Below, piece after piece: positions 1 through 8,345 of a stretch of DNA of 64,000 bases. The stretch comes from Microbacterium halimionae (lineage in GTDB: Bacteria > Actinomycetota > Actinomycetes > Actinomycetales > Microbacteriaceae), in NCBI RefSeq assembly GCF_011761265.1, contig NZ_JAAOZB010000001.1, positions 496,001 to 560,000 of the forward strand. Direction: 5' to 3'. Position numbers and translations under genes: made by a program. Positions within the stretch are counted from its first letter, which is position 1; the number at the start of each line of letters is the position of its first letter. The notes below the pieces were generated by a model, which saw nothing but the letters and a program-made list of their open reading frames with translations, did not search any database and was not told the DNA's origin.

Positions 1-804
1 TTCTGCCTGCAGCGTGAGGTAGTGCGGGCAAGTCTCGACAGTCAGGCGCACACCCGCAGCTTTTGCCGCCCGCACCTCTTCGAGTGCTGCGCCATCGGAG
101 ACATGCACGATGTGCGCTCGGGCACCGGTGCGACGAGCGGCCGCGATCACCTGGCCGATCGCGGAGCGTTCGCTGACACTGGGCCGCGACGCCAAAAAGT
201 CGATGTAGTGAGGCCCGAGCGCACCATCTCCGCGCAGGTGCGCCGGGTCTTCTGCGTGCACGATGAGCACGCCATCAAACTCGGCGATCTCCGTGAGCGC
301 CGCTTCGAGCTGAGCGGTGTCGAGGTGACCGAACTCGTCGATTCCCGAGGGTGAGAGAAAACACTTGAACCCGACGACTCCGGCTTCGGCAAGTTGGGCG
401 AGCGAGCCAAGGTTTTCGGGAACAGCACCGCCCCAGTACCCGACGTCGACAGCAAGCTTTCCCTTAGCGGCCGCGCGCTTAGCGGCGAGTGCTTCTGGGC
501 TCGTGGTGACTGGCACGCTATTGAGCGGCATGTCGAGCACTGTGGTGACGCCACCAGCCACAGCCGCTGCGGTACCGGTTGCAAAGCCTTCCCACTCCGT
601 GCGGCCCGGCTCGTCGAGATGCACATGGGAGTCGACGAGGCCTGGCAGCAGCACCGCGTCGCCGCCGAGTACGACATCGGCCGTGTCATCGAATCCGCGG
701 ATGGCCGTCACAACACCGTCGGAAGTCTCCACCGTCGCCGCGCGAAATGACCCGTCCACGAACGCTTTTCGCGCTGCGATCGAGATGGGCTGAGCTGTCT
801 TCAT
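1..804 (-). CDS. allB: allantoinase, C-terminal part beyond window edge
   Basis: Cyclic amidohydrolase that opens allantoin to allantoate in purine catabolism (cytoplasmic). The frame starts at ATG 804 (MKTAQPISIAARKAFVDG) and is still open at base 1, so about 268 codons are visible and the C-terminus is missing. Visible family marks are the metal-binding HVH of VDSHVHLDEPGRTEW, the lysine of GVVGFKCFLSPSG expected to be carbamylated, then LIVHAED and HIVHVSDG with further metal-ligand histidines. The dihydroorotase/hydantoinase family is certain. The assignment to allantoinase rests on the DEPGRTEWEG motif and on the neighbours: an NCS1 permease directly upstream on the same strand and uraD-uraH diverging from it. 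The 80-bp gap to the permease suggests one operon. Confidence 0.9.
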   Translation of the reverse strand, partial: MKTAQPISIAARKAFVDGSFRAATVETSDGVVTAIRGFDDTADVVLGGDAVLLPGLVDSHVHLDEPGRTEWEGFATGTAAAVAGGVTTVLDMPLNSVPVTTSPEALAAKRAAAKGKLAVDVGYWGGAVPENLGSLAQLAEAGVVGFKCFLSPSGIDEFGHLDTAQLEAALTEIAEFDGVLIVHAEDPAHLRGDGALGPHYIDFLASRPSVSERSAIGQVIAAARRTGARAHIVHVSDGAALEEVRAAKAAGVRLTVETCPHYLTLQAE

Positions 805-884
805 ATGCTCACGTTAATTGCGCCGCATTTCGTGGATGTAACCGTGACCAACACTCACGGTCCGCCCTCAGGTGCGATTTCTCG

Positions 885-2405
885 TCAATTGGATGCAGTC
901 GAAGCTGTCACAGCTTCACTCGTGAGGCCGTGGTCGACCGGTCGATACGACCACATCGCCGCGACATAGAGGACCGCACCCAAAAGCGCTCCGATGACCC
1001 AGGCGAAGCCGCTGAGAGCGGCGAGTGCGGGCACCCAGACGGCGGCAATGGAGAACACCGCGGCGAGAGCGATCACGACGATCGCTCGCCCGTTCCACCC
1101 CTTTTGGTAGAAGTACCTTCCAGTCGGACTCATCGAATACAGATCCGAGACCTTCACGGAGCGCCGCTGGATGATGTAGTAGTCGGCGACGAGAACTCCG
1201 TACAGCGGCGCGAGGATAGCTCCCAGCGTGTCGACGAAGACCGGCAATCCGACCTGGCTGATCACAGCGACCCAGAGTGCTCCGATGATGAAACCAAATG
1301 CCGCAGTGAGATATCCCCCGGCTTTGAAGCTGATGCGCTGGGGCGCGAGGTTTGAAAGGTCGTACGCCGGCGGGATGAAGTTCGCCACCAGGTTGATTCC
1401 GACCGTCGCGATGACAAAGGTGATCGCCGCAATAATCGTGAGGAAAACATTGCCAACCAGCCCGACGATTTCTGCGGGGTTGGTCACCGGTTCCCCCTCG
1501 CCTCCCTGCAACACGATGTACGCCCCCGCAGTGATGAAAAGGCTGAGGAATGTGAAGAACGTGAGGCTCACGGGAAGACCGAGGAAGTTGCCCCGCCGCA
1601 TTGTCTTCTCGCTCTTGGAGAATCGTGCAAAGTCGCCGAAGTTGATGATGACAGCCGAGAAATAGGCGATCATCGTGCCGATCACACCGATAAACGCGCC
1701 GACGGCTGCCCAGCCCTCGACCGATGCATTGTTGAAGATTGAACCAACTGCCGGCAACAGACGGTCACCGGCCTGCACCCAGATCGCGACCAGCAGCACA
1801 ATCATCACGACGTAAACGGCAGGACCAGCAAAGTTCAAGAAGCGTTCGATCCACGCAATGCCGCGCACAAACAGCAGAACCTGGAGCGCCGCCACGAGCA
1901 CATACGAAACCCAGTCGATCAGATCCATGCCCAAGAACGTGGGCAGTGCTGGACTGTTGAAAATCGCATCGAGCGCGAGAGCGACCGCGGTAGAGGCGAA
2001 GTACGTCTGAGCGCCGTACCAGAATATTGCGACGATGCCTCGAATCAGTGCGGGGAGCTGTGCCCCGCGCACCCCCATGCTCGACCGTGCCATCACCGCG
2101 TAGGGAATTCCGTATCGCACGCTCGGTTTGCCCGTCAGGTTTACCAGGAAGTTGACGAAGAACCCGGCCAGGATGATGGCGGCGAATACCCACCAGCCGT
2201 TGATGCCTGCGGTGACGAACAAGCTTGCCGCGAGCGTGTACCCGGCAAGGCTCTGCACGTCGTTCGTCCAGACGTTGAAGATCTCGAAAGATCCCCACCG
2301 CCGCTTTTTTTCGGGTAACGGAGCAAGATCTTCGTTGTAGAGATTCGGGTGCAGATCGCTCCCTGCATCGGTGTCAAAAGATCCTGCGGGAAGTGTCACG
2401 GTCAT
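885..2405 (-). CDS. NCS1-family allantoin/purine permease
   Basis: Integral membrane secondary transporter of the nucleobase:cation symporter-1 family (cytosine, purine, hydantoin, allantoin). It is 506 residues long and almost entirely hydrophobic after a charged N-terminus (LAPLPEKKRRWGSFEIFNVWTNDVQSLAGYT). The WGSFEIFNVWTNDVQS stretch is the family's usual first-helix region, and about twelve membrane segments can be counted. Start chosen at ATG 2405 because GGAG lies six bases before it; an in-frame upstream start at 2426 lacks such a site. It lies upstream of allantoinase on the same strand and diverges from the uraD-uraH genes, so allantoin uptake is the likely role. Substrate is inferred from context, not from residues. 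Confidence 0.85.
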   Translation of the reverse strand: MTVTLPAGSFDTDAGSDLHPNLYNEDLAPLPEKKRRWGSFEIFNVWTNDVQSLAGYTLAASLFVTAGINGWWVFAAIILAGFFVNFLVNLTGKPSVRYGIPYAVMARSSMGVRGAQLPALIRGIVAIFWYGAQTYFASTAVALALDAIFNSPALPTFLGMDLIDWVSYVLVAALQVLLFVRGIAWIERFLNFAGPAVYVVMIVLLVAIWVQAGDRLLPAVGSIFNNASVEGWAAVGAFIGVIGTMIAYFSAVIINFGDFARFSKSEKTMRRGNFLGLPVSLTFFTFLSLFITAGAYIVLQGGEGEPVTNPAEIVGLVGNVFLTIIAAITFVIATVGINLVANFIPPAYDLSNLAPQRISFKAGGYLTAAFGFIIGALWVAVISQVGLPVFVDTLGAILAPLYGVLVADYYIIQRRSVKVSDLYSMSPTGRYFYQKGWNGRAIVVIALAAVFSIAAVWVPALAALSGFAWVIGALLGAVLYVAAMWSYRPVDHGLTSEAVTASTASN

Positions 2406-2584
2406 GAGGTTCTCCAGTCGCAACAAGGCGGGTGGGATGGTTCTCTCGCGCCGGCGGCGCCGTGGCGATCACGTTAGGGGGTGGCGCGATGTGACCGGTT
2501 TCGGATATGTAAAATTCACCCTCGGATGCAGAAAAAGATCACCCTCGTGCGCGGGCATCCGTTGCGAGCGGGTAGCGTGTGCGC
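2406..2584. promoter_or_regulatory. divergent control region of purine-catabolism genes
   Basis: About 180 bp between the leftward permease-allantoinase genes and rightward uraD-uraH. The octamer CACCCTCG occurs twice in direct orientation (2517-2524 and 2540-2547, 23 bp apart, each preceded by TC). TAGCGT at 2573-2578 sits six bases before GTG 2585 and reads as a leaderless -10 element. A shared regulator binding the direct repeats is inference. Confidence 0.4.
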
Positions 2585-3109
2585 GTGGATCTTGACGAAT
2601 TCAACGCCCTATCCGAGTCCGACGCCGAAACCATGGTCCAGGTATGGGCAGCAATCCCCGGGTGGGTCGACGCCGTTGTGGCTGGCCGGCCATACAGCTC
2701 GGTCGATGCGCTCATCTCGTACGCTGCAAACCTTGCCTCGGTGTGGTCACGTGCCGATCTCGACGCCGCCCTCAGTCACCACCCACGCATCGGCGACAAA
2801 CCGAGTGGCTCCGGAGCGACTGCTGAGGCATCCCGCTCCGAGCAGTCATCGATGTTGACCGCCGCCGACGACATCGTCAGGGCTCTCGCCGCCGGAAACG
2901 CAGACTACGAAGCCCGATTCGGCCGGGTTTTTCTCATTCGCGCTGCGGGGCGGACCCCCGCCGAGATGCTGTCGCAGTTGCACCGCCGCCTTGAGAACGA
3001 TGACGCCGTTGAAGCACGCGAAGCGACCGAACAACTCGCGGAGATCGCACTCCTGCGGCTTCGCACGACAATTGACACCGATACCGTGACCCCTGAGGAA
3101 CAGGAATGA
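2585..3109 (+). CDS. uraD: OHCU decarboxylase
   Basis: 2-oxo-4-hydroxy-4-carboxy-5-ureidoimidazoline decarboxylase, the last step from urate to S-allantoin. The protein has 174 residues, the usual family size. The catalytic-histidine signature HHPRIGDKP and the downstream VFLIRAAGRTPAEML block are present, followed by the RLENDDAVEAREATEQLAEIALLRL helix typical of the family C-terminus. Start taken at GTG 2585, six bases after a TAGCGT hexamer with no Shine-Dalgarno site; an in-frame GTG at 2579 is the alternative. The stop overlaps the uraH start by four bases (ATGA), implying translational coupling. No uricase gene is visible in the window, so urate oxidation must be encoded elsewhere. Confidence 0.92.
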   Translation: MDLDEFNALSESDAETMVQVWAAIPGWVDAVVAGRPYSSVDALISYAANLASVWSRADLDAALSHHPRIGDKPSGSGATAEASRSEQSSMLTAADDIVRALAAGNADYEARFGRVFLIRAAGRTPAEMLSQLHRRLENDDAVEAREATEQLAEIALLRLRTTIDTDTVTPEEQE

Positions 3110-3429
3110 CCACTCACCTAACAACCCATGTTCTCAACGCGAGCACCGGTGCACCAGCCGCGGGCGTCGGAGTTGTGCTCGCCGACGTCACGGGTGCCTT
3201 GGTCGCGCAAGGAAATACCGACTCAGATGGAAGACTTGCCCTCGGCCCAGAAAAACTCGCATCCGGTGACTACGCACTGACGTTCGCCACACGTGAGTAC
3301 TTTTCCAGCCATGGCGTAGAGACGTTTTACCCGTCGGCCACTGTCACTTTCACAGTGACTGACGAGCGGCACTACCACGTGCCCCTGCTGCTGAGCCCGT
3401 TCGCGTACTCGACGTATCGCGGCAGTTGA
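3106..3429 (+). CDS. uraH: 5-hydroxyisourate hydrolase
   Basis: Transthyretin-related hydrolase that converts 5-hydroxyisourate to OHCU, the substrate of UraD encoded just upstream. At 107 residues it has normal length. It shows the N-terminal THVLNASTGAPA box with the catalytic histidine, the RHYHVPLLLSPFAYSTYRGS C-terminus and the terminal YRGS tetrapeptide that separates true hydrolases from transthyretin. It overlaps uraD by four bases. It ends ten bases before the convergent apt stop, with no clear terminator between them. Confidence 0.96.
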   Translation: MTTHLTTHVLNASTGAPAAGVGVVLADVTGALVAQGNTDSDGRLALGPEKLASGDYALTFATREYFSSHGVETFYPSATVTFTVTDERHYHVPLLLSPFAYSTYRGS

Positions 3430-3438
3430 CAGCCTCAG

Positions 3439-3972
3439 TTACACGTGAAACAGCGAGTGCAGGTTGTCGTCGCCGACGGCTGATCGCCCGCCGAGGCCGT
3501 CGAGTTCGAGTAAGACAGCAGTGCCCGTAACGATGCCGCCGACCTCGGCGACCAGCGTGTGGGCGGCAGCAATTGTGCCACCCGTTGCGAGCACATCGTC
3601 GAGCAGCAAAACTCGCGTACCGGGCGCAATGTCATCGTGCATTTCGATTGCCGCGTCTGCGTACTCCAGGGTGTACGACACGGATGCCGCGGGCCTGGGT
3701 AGCTTGCCAGCCTTCCGAATCGGAATGAGACCCACCCCGGCAGCGATCGCTGCCGCACCCGCCAGGAGAAAGCCGCGCGCTTCGATTCCCGCGACGACGT
3801 CGAATGTGCCGGCAAACGGCTCGAGCAGACCGTCGACCGTGGCGCGGAGGGCATCCGCATCCGCTAACAACGGTGCGATGTCGCGAAAAACGATCCCCGG
3901 CTTCGGGTAGTCGGGGATAGAGACGATGAGAGATTCGGCGCGCGCCAAAGCCTCAGAAGTGTTGCGGGGCAT
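3439..3972 (-). CDS. apt: adenine phosphoribosyltransferase
   Basis: Salvages adenine to AMP using PRPP; cytoplasmic. It is 177 residues long with the PRPP-binding loop VLLLDDVLATGGTIAAA, the FRDIAPLLAD N-terminal block and GIEARGFLLAGAAA, all standard for Apt. A much longer frame upstream (to 4365) is antisense to the glucosidase gene and is not real. ATG 3972 (MPRNTSEALARAE) fits the family start and has TAGGCT seven bases upstream with no Shine-Dalgarno site, so it is probably leaderless. Transcribed divergently from the glucosidase, 63 bp apart. Confidence 0.95.
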   Translation of the reverse strand: MPRNTSEALARAESLIVSIPDYPKPGIVFRDIAPLLADADALRATVDGLLEPFAGTFDVVAGIEARGFLLAGAAAIAAGVGLIPIRKAGKLPRPAASVSYTLEYADAAIEMHDDIAPGTRVLLLDDVLATGGTIAAAHTLVAEVGGIVTGTAVLLELDGLGGRSAVGDDNLHSLFHV

Positions 3973-3979
3973 GGATATC

Positions 3980-3985
3980 AGCCTA
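3980..3985 (-). promoter_or_regulatory. -10 element of apt (leaderless)
   Basis: TAGGCT on the minus strand, seven bases before ATG 3972. No Shine-Dalgarno sequence follows, so transcription would start at or next to the initiation codon. Confidence 0.5.
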
Positions 3986-4022
3986 CCGGGGCGGCGCTTT
4001 CGCCCTGCGAAAGCTGTTCCCG

Positions 4023-4028
4023 TAGCCT
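4023..4028 (+). promoter_or_regulatory. -10 element of the glucosidase gene (leaderless)
   Basis: TAGCCT seven bases before ATG 4036 with no ribosome-binding site. No good -35 element is visible. Confidence 0.5.
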
Positions 4029-4035
4029 TAGCGCC

Positions 4036-5691
4036 ATGACTTTGCTCACTGAGACTGCCGGTTCTGAGTGGTGGCGTTCCGCTGTCATCTACCAGATCTA
4101 TCCGCGCTCGTTCGCTGACAACAACGGTGATGGCATGGGAGATCTGCCCGGAATCACCTCTCACCTGAGTGATCTCGCCTCGCTCGGTATTGATGCGATC
4201 TGGCTGAGCCCGTTTATGACGTCGCCTCAAAAAGACGCCGGCTACGACGTCGCGGACTACTGCGACGTCGACCCGATCTTCGGCACGATGAGTGACTTCG
4301 ACGTCATGCTGAAGACGGCTCATACCCTCGGCATCCGCGTCATTGTCGACCTGGTGCCCAATCACTCATCTGACCAGCACGCGTGGTTTCAGCAGGCGCT
4401 TGCAGCTGCCCCTGGCAGCCCCGAGCGTGCCCGCTATATGTTCCGCGATGGCCAAGGCCCCGACGGCTCGCTCCCACCCAACAACTGGGATTCGGTGTTT
4501 GGCGGGTCAGCATGGTCACGCCTCACCGAGCCTGATGGCGCACCCGGTCAGTGGTACCTGCACCTGTTCGACGAGTCGCAGCCCGATTTTGATTGGAGCA
4601 ACCCAGAGGTGCGCGAGTACTTCGAGGGCGTGCTCCGGTTCTGGCTCGACCGTGGCGTCGACGGCTTCCGCGTCGATGTTGCGCACGGTCTCATCAAGAT
4701 GGACGGGCTCCCCGATTACACGCCCGACCCTGAGGGCGGCTCAATGGGCGGTGACGCCGACGACGTGCCGTACTGGGGTCAGCCGGCAGTTCACGAGATC
4801 TACCGCGAATGGCACAAGCTGCTCGCCACCTACGACGACGACCGGGCGCTCTGCGCCGAAGCGTGGCTGCCGACCCCAGAAAAGACAGCACTGTGGGTGC
4901 GTCCAGACGAGATGCATCAGGCTTTCAATTTTCCCTACCTTGTGACCGAGTGGGATGCCGTTGCCCTCCGCCGCGTCATTACTGAATCGCTCCGCGCGTT
5001 TCCCGGTGTGGGCGCGCCCCCCACGTGGGTGCTCTCGAATCACGACGTCGTGCGTCACGCGTCTCGCCTGGCCCTCACCGCCGACAACCCGCAGGGTGAC
5101 GGCATCGGGCCAAAGTCACAGGGAAAGCCCGACCCTGCGGTGGGTCTTCGCCGCGCCCGCGCGGCCACAACTCTCATGCTTGCGCTGCCCGGCAGCGCCT
5201 ACATCTATCAGGGCGAAGAGCTGGGACTTCCCGAAGCGATGGAGATCCCTGACGACGCGCGGCAAGACCCCACCTGGTTCCGCACGAACGGTGAGCGGTA
5301 CGGACGCGACGGATGCCGCGTGCCGATCCCGTGGCAAAGCGGCGCCCCCGCGTACGGGTTCAACGACACCGGTGCCTCCTGGCTGCCACAGCCCGAGGAA
5401 TGGGCTGGCCTCACGCGCGATCTGCAAGAGGCAGACTCCGAATCCACGCTCTGGCTCTACCGCACGCTCCTCGCGGAACGACGGGAACGCGGTCTCGGCG
5501 TCGGCACGCTTGAGTGGCTCGAGGGTTTCGGCGACGACGTCATCGCGTTCCGAAACGACGCCGTCACGGTGATCGTCAACATCGGTGCAGCGCCAGTTCA
5601 GCTACCGGCCGGAGTCGTTGTGACATCCAGTGGGCCGCTCGAGGGTGCACAGCTCCCCGTTGACACCGCCGTTTGGCTCGAAACCGTCTAG
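4036..5691 (+). CDS. GH13 alpha-glucosidase
   Basis: Glycoside hydrolase family 13 enzyme acting on alpha-glucosidic bonds of short oligosaccharides such as maltose or isomaltose; cytoplasmic, since no signal peptide is visible. It is 551 residues with the TIM-barrel motifs in order: YQIYPRSFAD near residue 19, DLVPNHSS, GFRVDVAHGL with nucleophile Asp214, CAEAWL with acid/base Glu275, and LSNHDVVRH with Asp337. The beta-sandwich C-domain follows. ATG 4036 is preceded by a leaderless-type -10. It stands alone: no sugar ABC transporter or regulator adjoins it, so the exact substrate is open (maltose- versus isomaltose-type). Its 3' end overlaps the convergent Pr6Pr gene by four bases. Confidence 0.9.
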   Translation: MTLLTETAGSEWWRSAVIYQIYPRSFADNNGDGMGDLPGITSHLSDLASLGIDAIWLSPFMTSPQKDAGYDVADYCDVDPIFGTMSDFDVMLKTAHTLGIRVIVDLVPNHSSDQHAWFQQALAAAPGSPERARYMFRDGQGPDGSLPPNNWDSVFGGSAWSRLTEPDGAPGQWYLHLFDESQPDFDWSNPEVREYFEGVLRFWLDRGVDGFRVDVAHGLIKMDGLPDYTPDPEGGSMGGDADDVPYWGQPAVHEIYREWHKLLATYDDDRALCAEAWLPTPEKTALWVRPDEMHQAFNFPYLVTEWDAVALRRVITESLRAFPGVGAPPTWVLSNHDVVRHASRLALTADNPQGDGIGPKSQGKPDPAVGLRRARAATTLMLALPGSAYIYQGEELGLPEAMEIPDDARQDPTWFRTNGERYGRDGCRVPIPWQSGAPAYGFNDTGASWLPQPEEWAGLTRDLQEADSESTLWLYRTLLAERRERGLGVGTLEWLEGFGDDVIAFRNDAVTVIVNIGAAPVQLPAGVVVTSSGPLEGAQLPVDTAVWLETV

Positions 5692-6362
5692 GCGCGGCGG
5701 GCGATAGCGCCCAGGACTCGATCTACCGCAACGTAGAGAAAGCCGACAGCTTCGAGCGCCACCGTGAGCGCCAAGAACCATACGGCTACCCCGCCGATGC
5801 CGAGCTCTTCAACGTTCATGAATGGATACGGGTACGCGCGGTCGTACCCAAAGTCGCCACCGGCCGCGCTCCACGCGTAGGCGAAGGCAAGATACGCGAA
5901 CGGGATGAGTGCCCACAGGGGCGGGTCATACCAACGCAATCGACCCTTCGGCGTGAACAACAACCAGTCGCCGATGATCAGGCACGGCGCAATGATGTGA
6001 ATGAGATTGTCGGTGAGCGTGAACGGCGTGTAGCCGCTGCCCTGCGTAAAACTGATCGGCACGAGCACGATCAGGTAGATGAGCATCGTGGTGGTAATTG
6101 TCATCATGACAGCCCCGCCTCCGCGCGCCGACGGCGTTGACCCGCCGCGCACGCCGTCGGATCGCAGATCGAGCGCAGTACGGATGCTGAGGGCCACTGC
6201 CCACACCAGGCACAGGATGTTGGACTGCACCGTGTAGAACAAAAACTCGGTGCCCGACACGTCACCGGAGAAGACACCCGTGATTCGGCCGAGGCCGATC
6301 GTGATCACGATGACGGTAAGCACGCGGTAGGCGAGAGCGATGCGGCGGTCGGGGAGGAACAT
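5688..6362 (-). CDS. Pr6Pr-family integral membrane protein
   Basis: About 224 residues with six hydrophobic segments, beginning ALAYRVLTVIVITIGL and continuing through FLFYTVQSNILCLVWAVAL, VLVPISFT, NLIHIIAPCLIIGDWLLF, WALIPFAYLAFAY and GGVAVWFLALTVAL. The YTVQSNI and HIIAPCLIIGDWLLF pieces are those of the Pr6Pr/FAR-17a/AIG1-like membrane family common in actinobacteria, whose function is not established there. ATG 6362 was chosen because TACGAT lies six bases upstream (leaderless pattern). A longer frame to 6491 runs antisense into sufS. Divergent from sufS by 58 bp. Confidence 0.75.
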   Translation of the reverse strand: MFLPDRRIALAYRVLTVIVITIGLGRITGVFSGDVSGTEFLFYTVQSNILCLVWAVALSIRTALDLRSDGVRGGSTPSARGGGAVMMTITTTMLIYLIVLVPISFTQGSGYTPFTLTDNLIHIIAPCLIIGDWLLFTPKGRLRWYDPPLWALIPFAYLAFAYAWSAAGGDFGYDRAYPYPFMNVEELGIGGVAVWFLALTVALEAVGFLYVAVDRVLGAIARRA

Positions 6363-6368
6363 GCTGCG

Positions 6369-6374
6369 ATCGTA
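6369..6374 (-). promoter_or_regulatory. -10 element of the Pr6Pr gene (leaderless)
   Basis: TACGAT on the minus strand, six bases before ATG 6362, with no Shine-Dalgarno sequence. Confidence 0.5.
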
Positions 6375-6408
6375 GTAGCGCACCGCCCACGACACCCGCG
6401 GCGCGGCG

Positions 6409-6414
6409 TAGCCT
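6409..6414 (+). promoter_or_regulatory. -10 element of sufS (leaderless)
   Basis: TAGCCT ending six bases before ATG 6421. The intervening GGAGGG touches the start codon and is too close to act as a ribosome-binding site. Confidence 0.5.
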
Positions 6415-6420
6415 GGAGGG

Positions 6421-7704
6421 ATGACCTCTTTGCCTGCGCTTGATGCAGGAGCGCTCCGCGCCGACTTCCCCATTTTGGCCCAGAGTGTCAACGATCAGCG
6501 TCTCGTGTACCTTGACTCTGCCGCCACGAGCCAAAAGCCGCAGGCTGTCATCGACACCGAGATCGCGTTCCTCGCGCAGACCAACTCGGCGGTTCATCGC
6601 GGCGCTCACACTCTCGCCGCCGAAGCAACAGTGCTGTTCGAAGATGCTCGTGCCCGTGTCGCCGCCTTCGTCGGTGCCGACGAAGAGCAGCTCGTCTGGA
6701 CGAGCGGTGCGACCGCCGGAATCAACCTCATTGCGTACTCGATCGGCAATGCGACGGTCGGCCGCGGGGGCTCGGACGCACGCAGATTTGCGCTCGCTCC
6801 GGGCGACGAGATCGTCGTGACCGAGGCCGAGCACCACGCCAACCTCATTCCTTGGCAAGAGCTTGCTGCCCGCACGGGTGCCGTGCTGCGACACATTCCC
6901 GTGCACGAAGACGGGACGCTCGCACTCGACGCTGCGGCATCCCTCATCAGCGCGCGCACCAGGATCGTTGCCTTTCCCCATATTTCGAATGTGCTGGGCA
7001 TCATCAACCCGGTCGCAGAACTCGTCATTCTCGCCCAGAGCGTCGGTGCGCTCACGGTGCTCGACGCGTGCCAGTCAGCGCCACATGTGCCCCTGGATCT
7101 GCCCGCGCTCGGTGTCGATCTCGCTGTCTTCTCCGGCCACAAAATGCTCGGCCCCTACGCCATCGGCGGCCTCTACGGTCGGGCTGAGATCCTCGATGCT
7201 CTCCCGCCATTTATGACGGGCGGATCAATGATCACGACTGTCACGCTTGATAGCGCCGACTACCTTCCGGCTCCCCAACGGTTCGAAGCCGGAACGCAGC
7301 CCGTCTCACAGGCCATCGCGTTGGCCGCCGCAGTCGAGTACCTCGACGCTGTCGGCATGACAGCGATTCACGCTCACGAACGCGTGCTGGAGCGACGGAT
7401 GCGTGAAGGTCTCCGCCGAATCGACGGCATCCGCCTGCTGGGCGACGCTGCCGACGGTGTGGACCGTGTCGCCCTCAGCGCTTTCGAGGTGCAGGGCGTC
7501 CACGCGCATGACGTGGGTCAGTTTCTCGACGCACGCGGAATTGCTGTTCGCGTCGGTCACCACTGTGCGCAGCCACTTCACCGCCGCTTCGGGATGACGG
7601 CATCCGTTCGCGCATCGGCCTCGCTCTACAACACGGAGGAAGACATCGACATGTTGCTTGATGGAGTATCTGGTGTGCGCTCATTCTTCGGAGTCACGGC
7701 ATGA
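6421..7704 (+). CDS. sufS: cysteine desulfurase SufS
   Basis: PLP enzyme that removes sulfur from cysteine and carries it as a persulfide for Fe-S cluster assembly. It has 427 residues, fold type I. Lys241 in SGHKMLGP binds PLP. The catalytic cysteine is Cys382 in VRVGHHCAQPLHRRFG, the short active-site loop typical of group II (SufS) enzymes. Other family blocks are YLDSAATSQKP at the N-terminus and TEAEHHANLIPWQ. The stop overlaps the sufU start by four bases, so the two are translationally coupled. The scaffold genes sufBCD are not in this window. Confidence 0.96.
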   Translation: MTSLPALDAGALRADFPILAQSVNDQRLVYLDSAATSQKPQAVIDTEIAFLAQTNSAVHRGAHTLAAEATVLFEDARARVAAFVGADEEQLVWTSGATAGINLIAYSIGNATVGRGGSDARRFALAPGDEIVVTEAEHHANLIPWQELAARTGAVLRHIPVHEDGTLALDAAASLISARTRIVAFPHISNVLGIINPVAELVILAQSVGALTVLDACQSAPHVPLDLPALGVDLAVFSGHKMLGPYAIGGLYGRAEILDALPPFMTGGSMITTVTLDSADYLPAPQRFEAGTQPVSQAIALAAAVEYLDAVGMTAIHAHERVLERRMREGLRRIDGIRLLGDAADGVDRVALSAFEVQGVHAHDVGQFLDARGIAVRVGHHCAQPLHRRFGMTASVRASASLYNTEEDIDMLLDGVSGVRSFFGVTA

Positions 7705-8141
7705 GCGGGCTCGAAGGGCTCTACCAAGAGCTCATCCTTGATCACTCCAAGGCCCGCGACGGCTTCGGCCTCGAAGACGCCGACGGCCGAAGCGCCGATT
7801 CACATCAGCGAAACCCCATCTGCGGCGACGAAATCACCCTGCGCGTGCGCGTCGATGAAGACGGAGCGGTTCGCGATGTGAGCTGGGAAGGCGCTGGCTG
7901 CTCGATATCGCAAGCGTCGGCATCGATGCTCACCGGCCTCGTTGAGGGGATGCCGCGCACCGAAGCCGACGCCCTGATCGCCGGATTCCGCGAAGTTCTG
8001 CGCTCCCGCGGCAAGCTCACACTCGACGAAGACATGTTCGGCGACGCCGCAGCGCTTTCGGGTGTCTCGAGGTACACAGCACGCGTTAAGTGCGCGATGC
8101 TCGCGTGGGTCGCCCTGGAAGACGGTCTCTCGCGCGCCTAG
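7701..8141 (+). CDS. sufU: SufU zinc-dependent sulfurtransferase
   Basis: Accepts persulfide sulfur from SufS and passes it to the SUF scaffold. It has 146 residues. The zinc/sulfur ligands are visible: Cys41 with Asp43 in NPICGDEITL, Cys67 in GAGCSISQAS and Cys131 in VKCAMLAW. The roughly 20-residue insertion before the second cysteine region that distinguishes SufU from IscU is consistent with the length. Coupled to sufS by an ATGA overlap. Its stop lies two bases from the stop of the convergent 60-residue cysteine-rich gene. Confidence 0.95.
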   Translation: MSGLEGLYQELILDHSKARDGFGLEDADGRSADSHQRNPICGDEITLRVRVDEDGAVRDVSWEGAGCSISQASASMLTGLVEGMPRTEADALIAGFREVLRSRGKLTLDEDMFGDAAALSGVSRYTARVKCAMLAWVALEDGLSRA

Positions 8142-8143
8142 CG

Positions 8144-8326
8144 CTATGCGTTCGTGCGGTCGAACATCTTGCTCCAGAATCCGCCGCTTGATTCTGCCTT
8201 CGGGTGACCGCTGCACCACTGACTCGACGGGACCGAGCGCTTCACACTGCCGACGTGTTGGCCGCATCCGGCCCACGTCGTTTTTCCACACGTTTTGCAG
8301 TTGACTGCGTTGCACACGATGTACAC
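8144..8326 (-). CDS. small cysteine-rich (zinc-ribbon-like) protein
   Basis: A 60-residue frame from GTG 8326 with the block CNAVNCKTCGKTTWAGCGQHV: five cysteines, two in CxxC spacing, plus a histidine, followed by a further Cys-x-x-His (WCSGH). The CGKTTWAGCG.HV pattern belongs, to my knowledge, to a widespread uncharacterised family of short actinobacterial proteins. A longer frame to 8491 overlaps the divergent flavoenzyme and the operators, so the short form is preferred. A second GTG at 8317 is possible. It is convergent with sufU and divergent from the CoA-disulfide-reductase/rhodanese gene, so its promoter region contains the tandem operator. Function unknown; metal or persulfide binding is inference. 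Confidence 0.65.
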   Translation of the reverse strand: MYIVCNAVNCKTCGKTTWAGCGQHVGSVKRSVPSSQWCSGHPKAESSGGFWSKMFDRTNA

Positions 8327-8345
8327 ACCTTTCGAGGTCTTTCGG

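Noticed and set aside
579..1355. 258-codon plus-strand frame over allantoinase and permease genes
   Set aside because: It crosses two real genes on the other strand and shows no recognisable domain.
6421..8141. sufS-sufU as a complete SUF operon
   Set aside because: No sufB, sufC, sufD or sufT gene adjoins the pair within the window, so only the sulfur-donor part is called.
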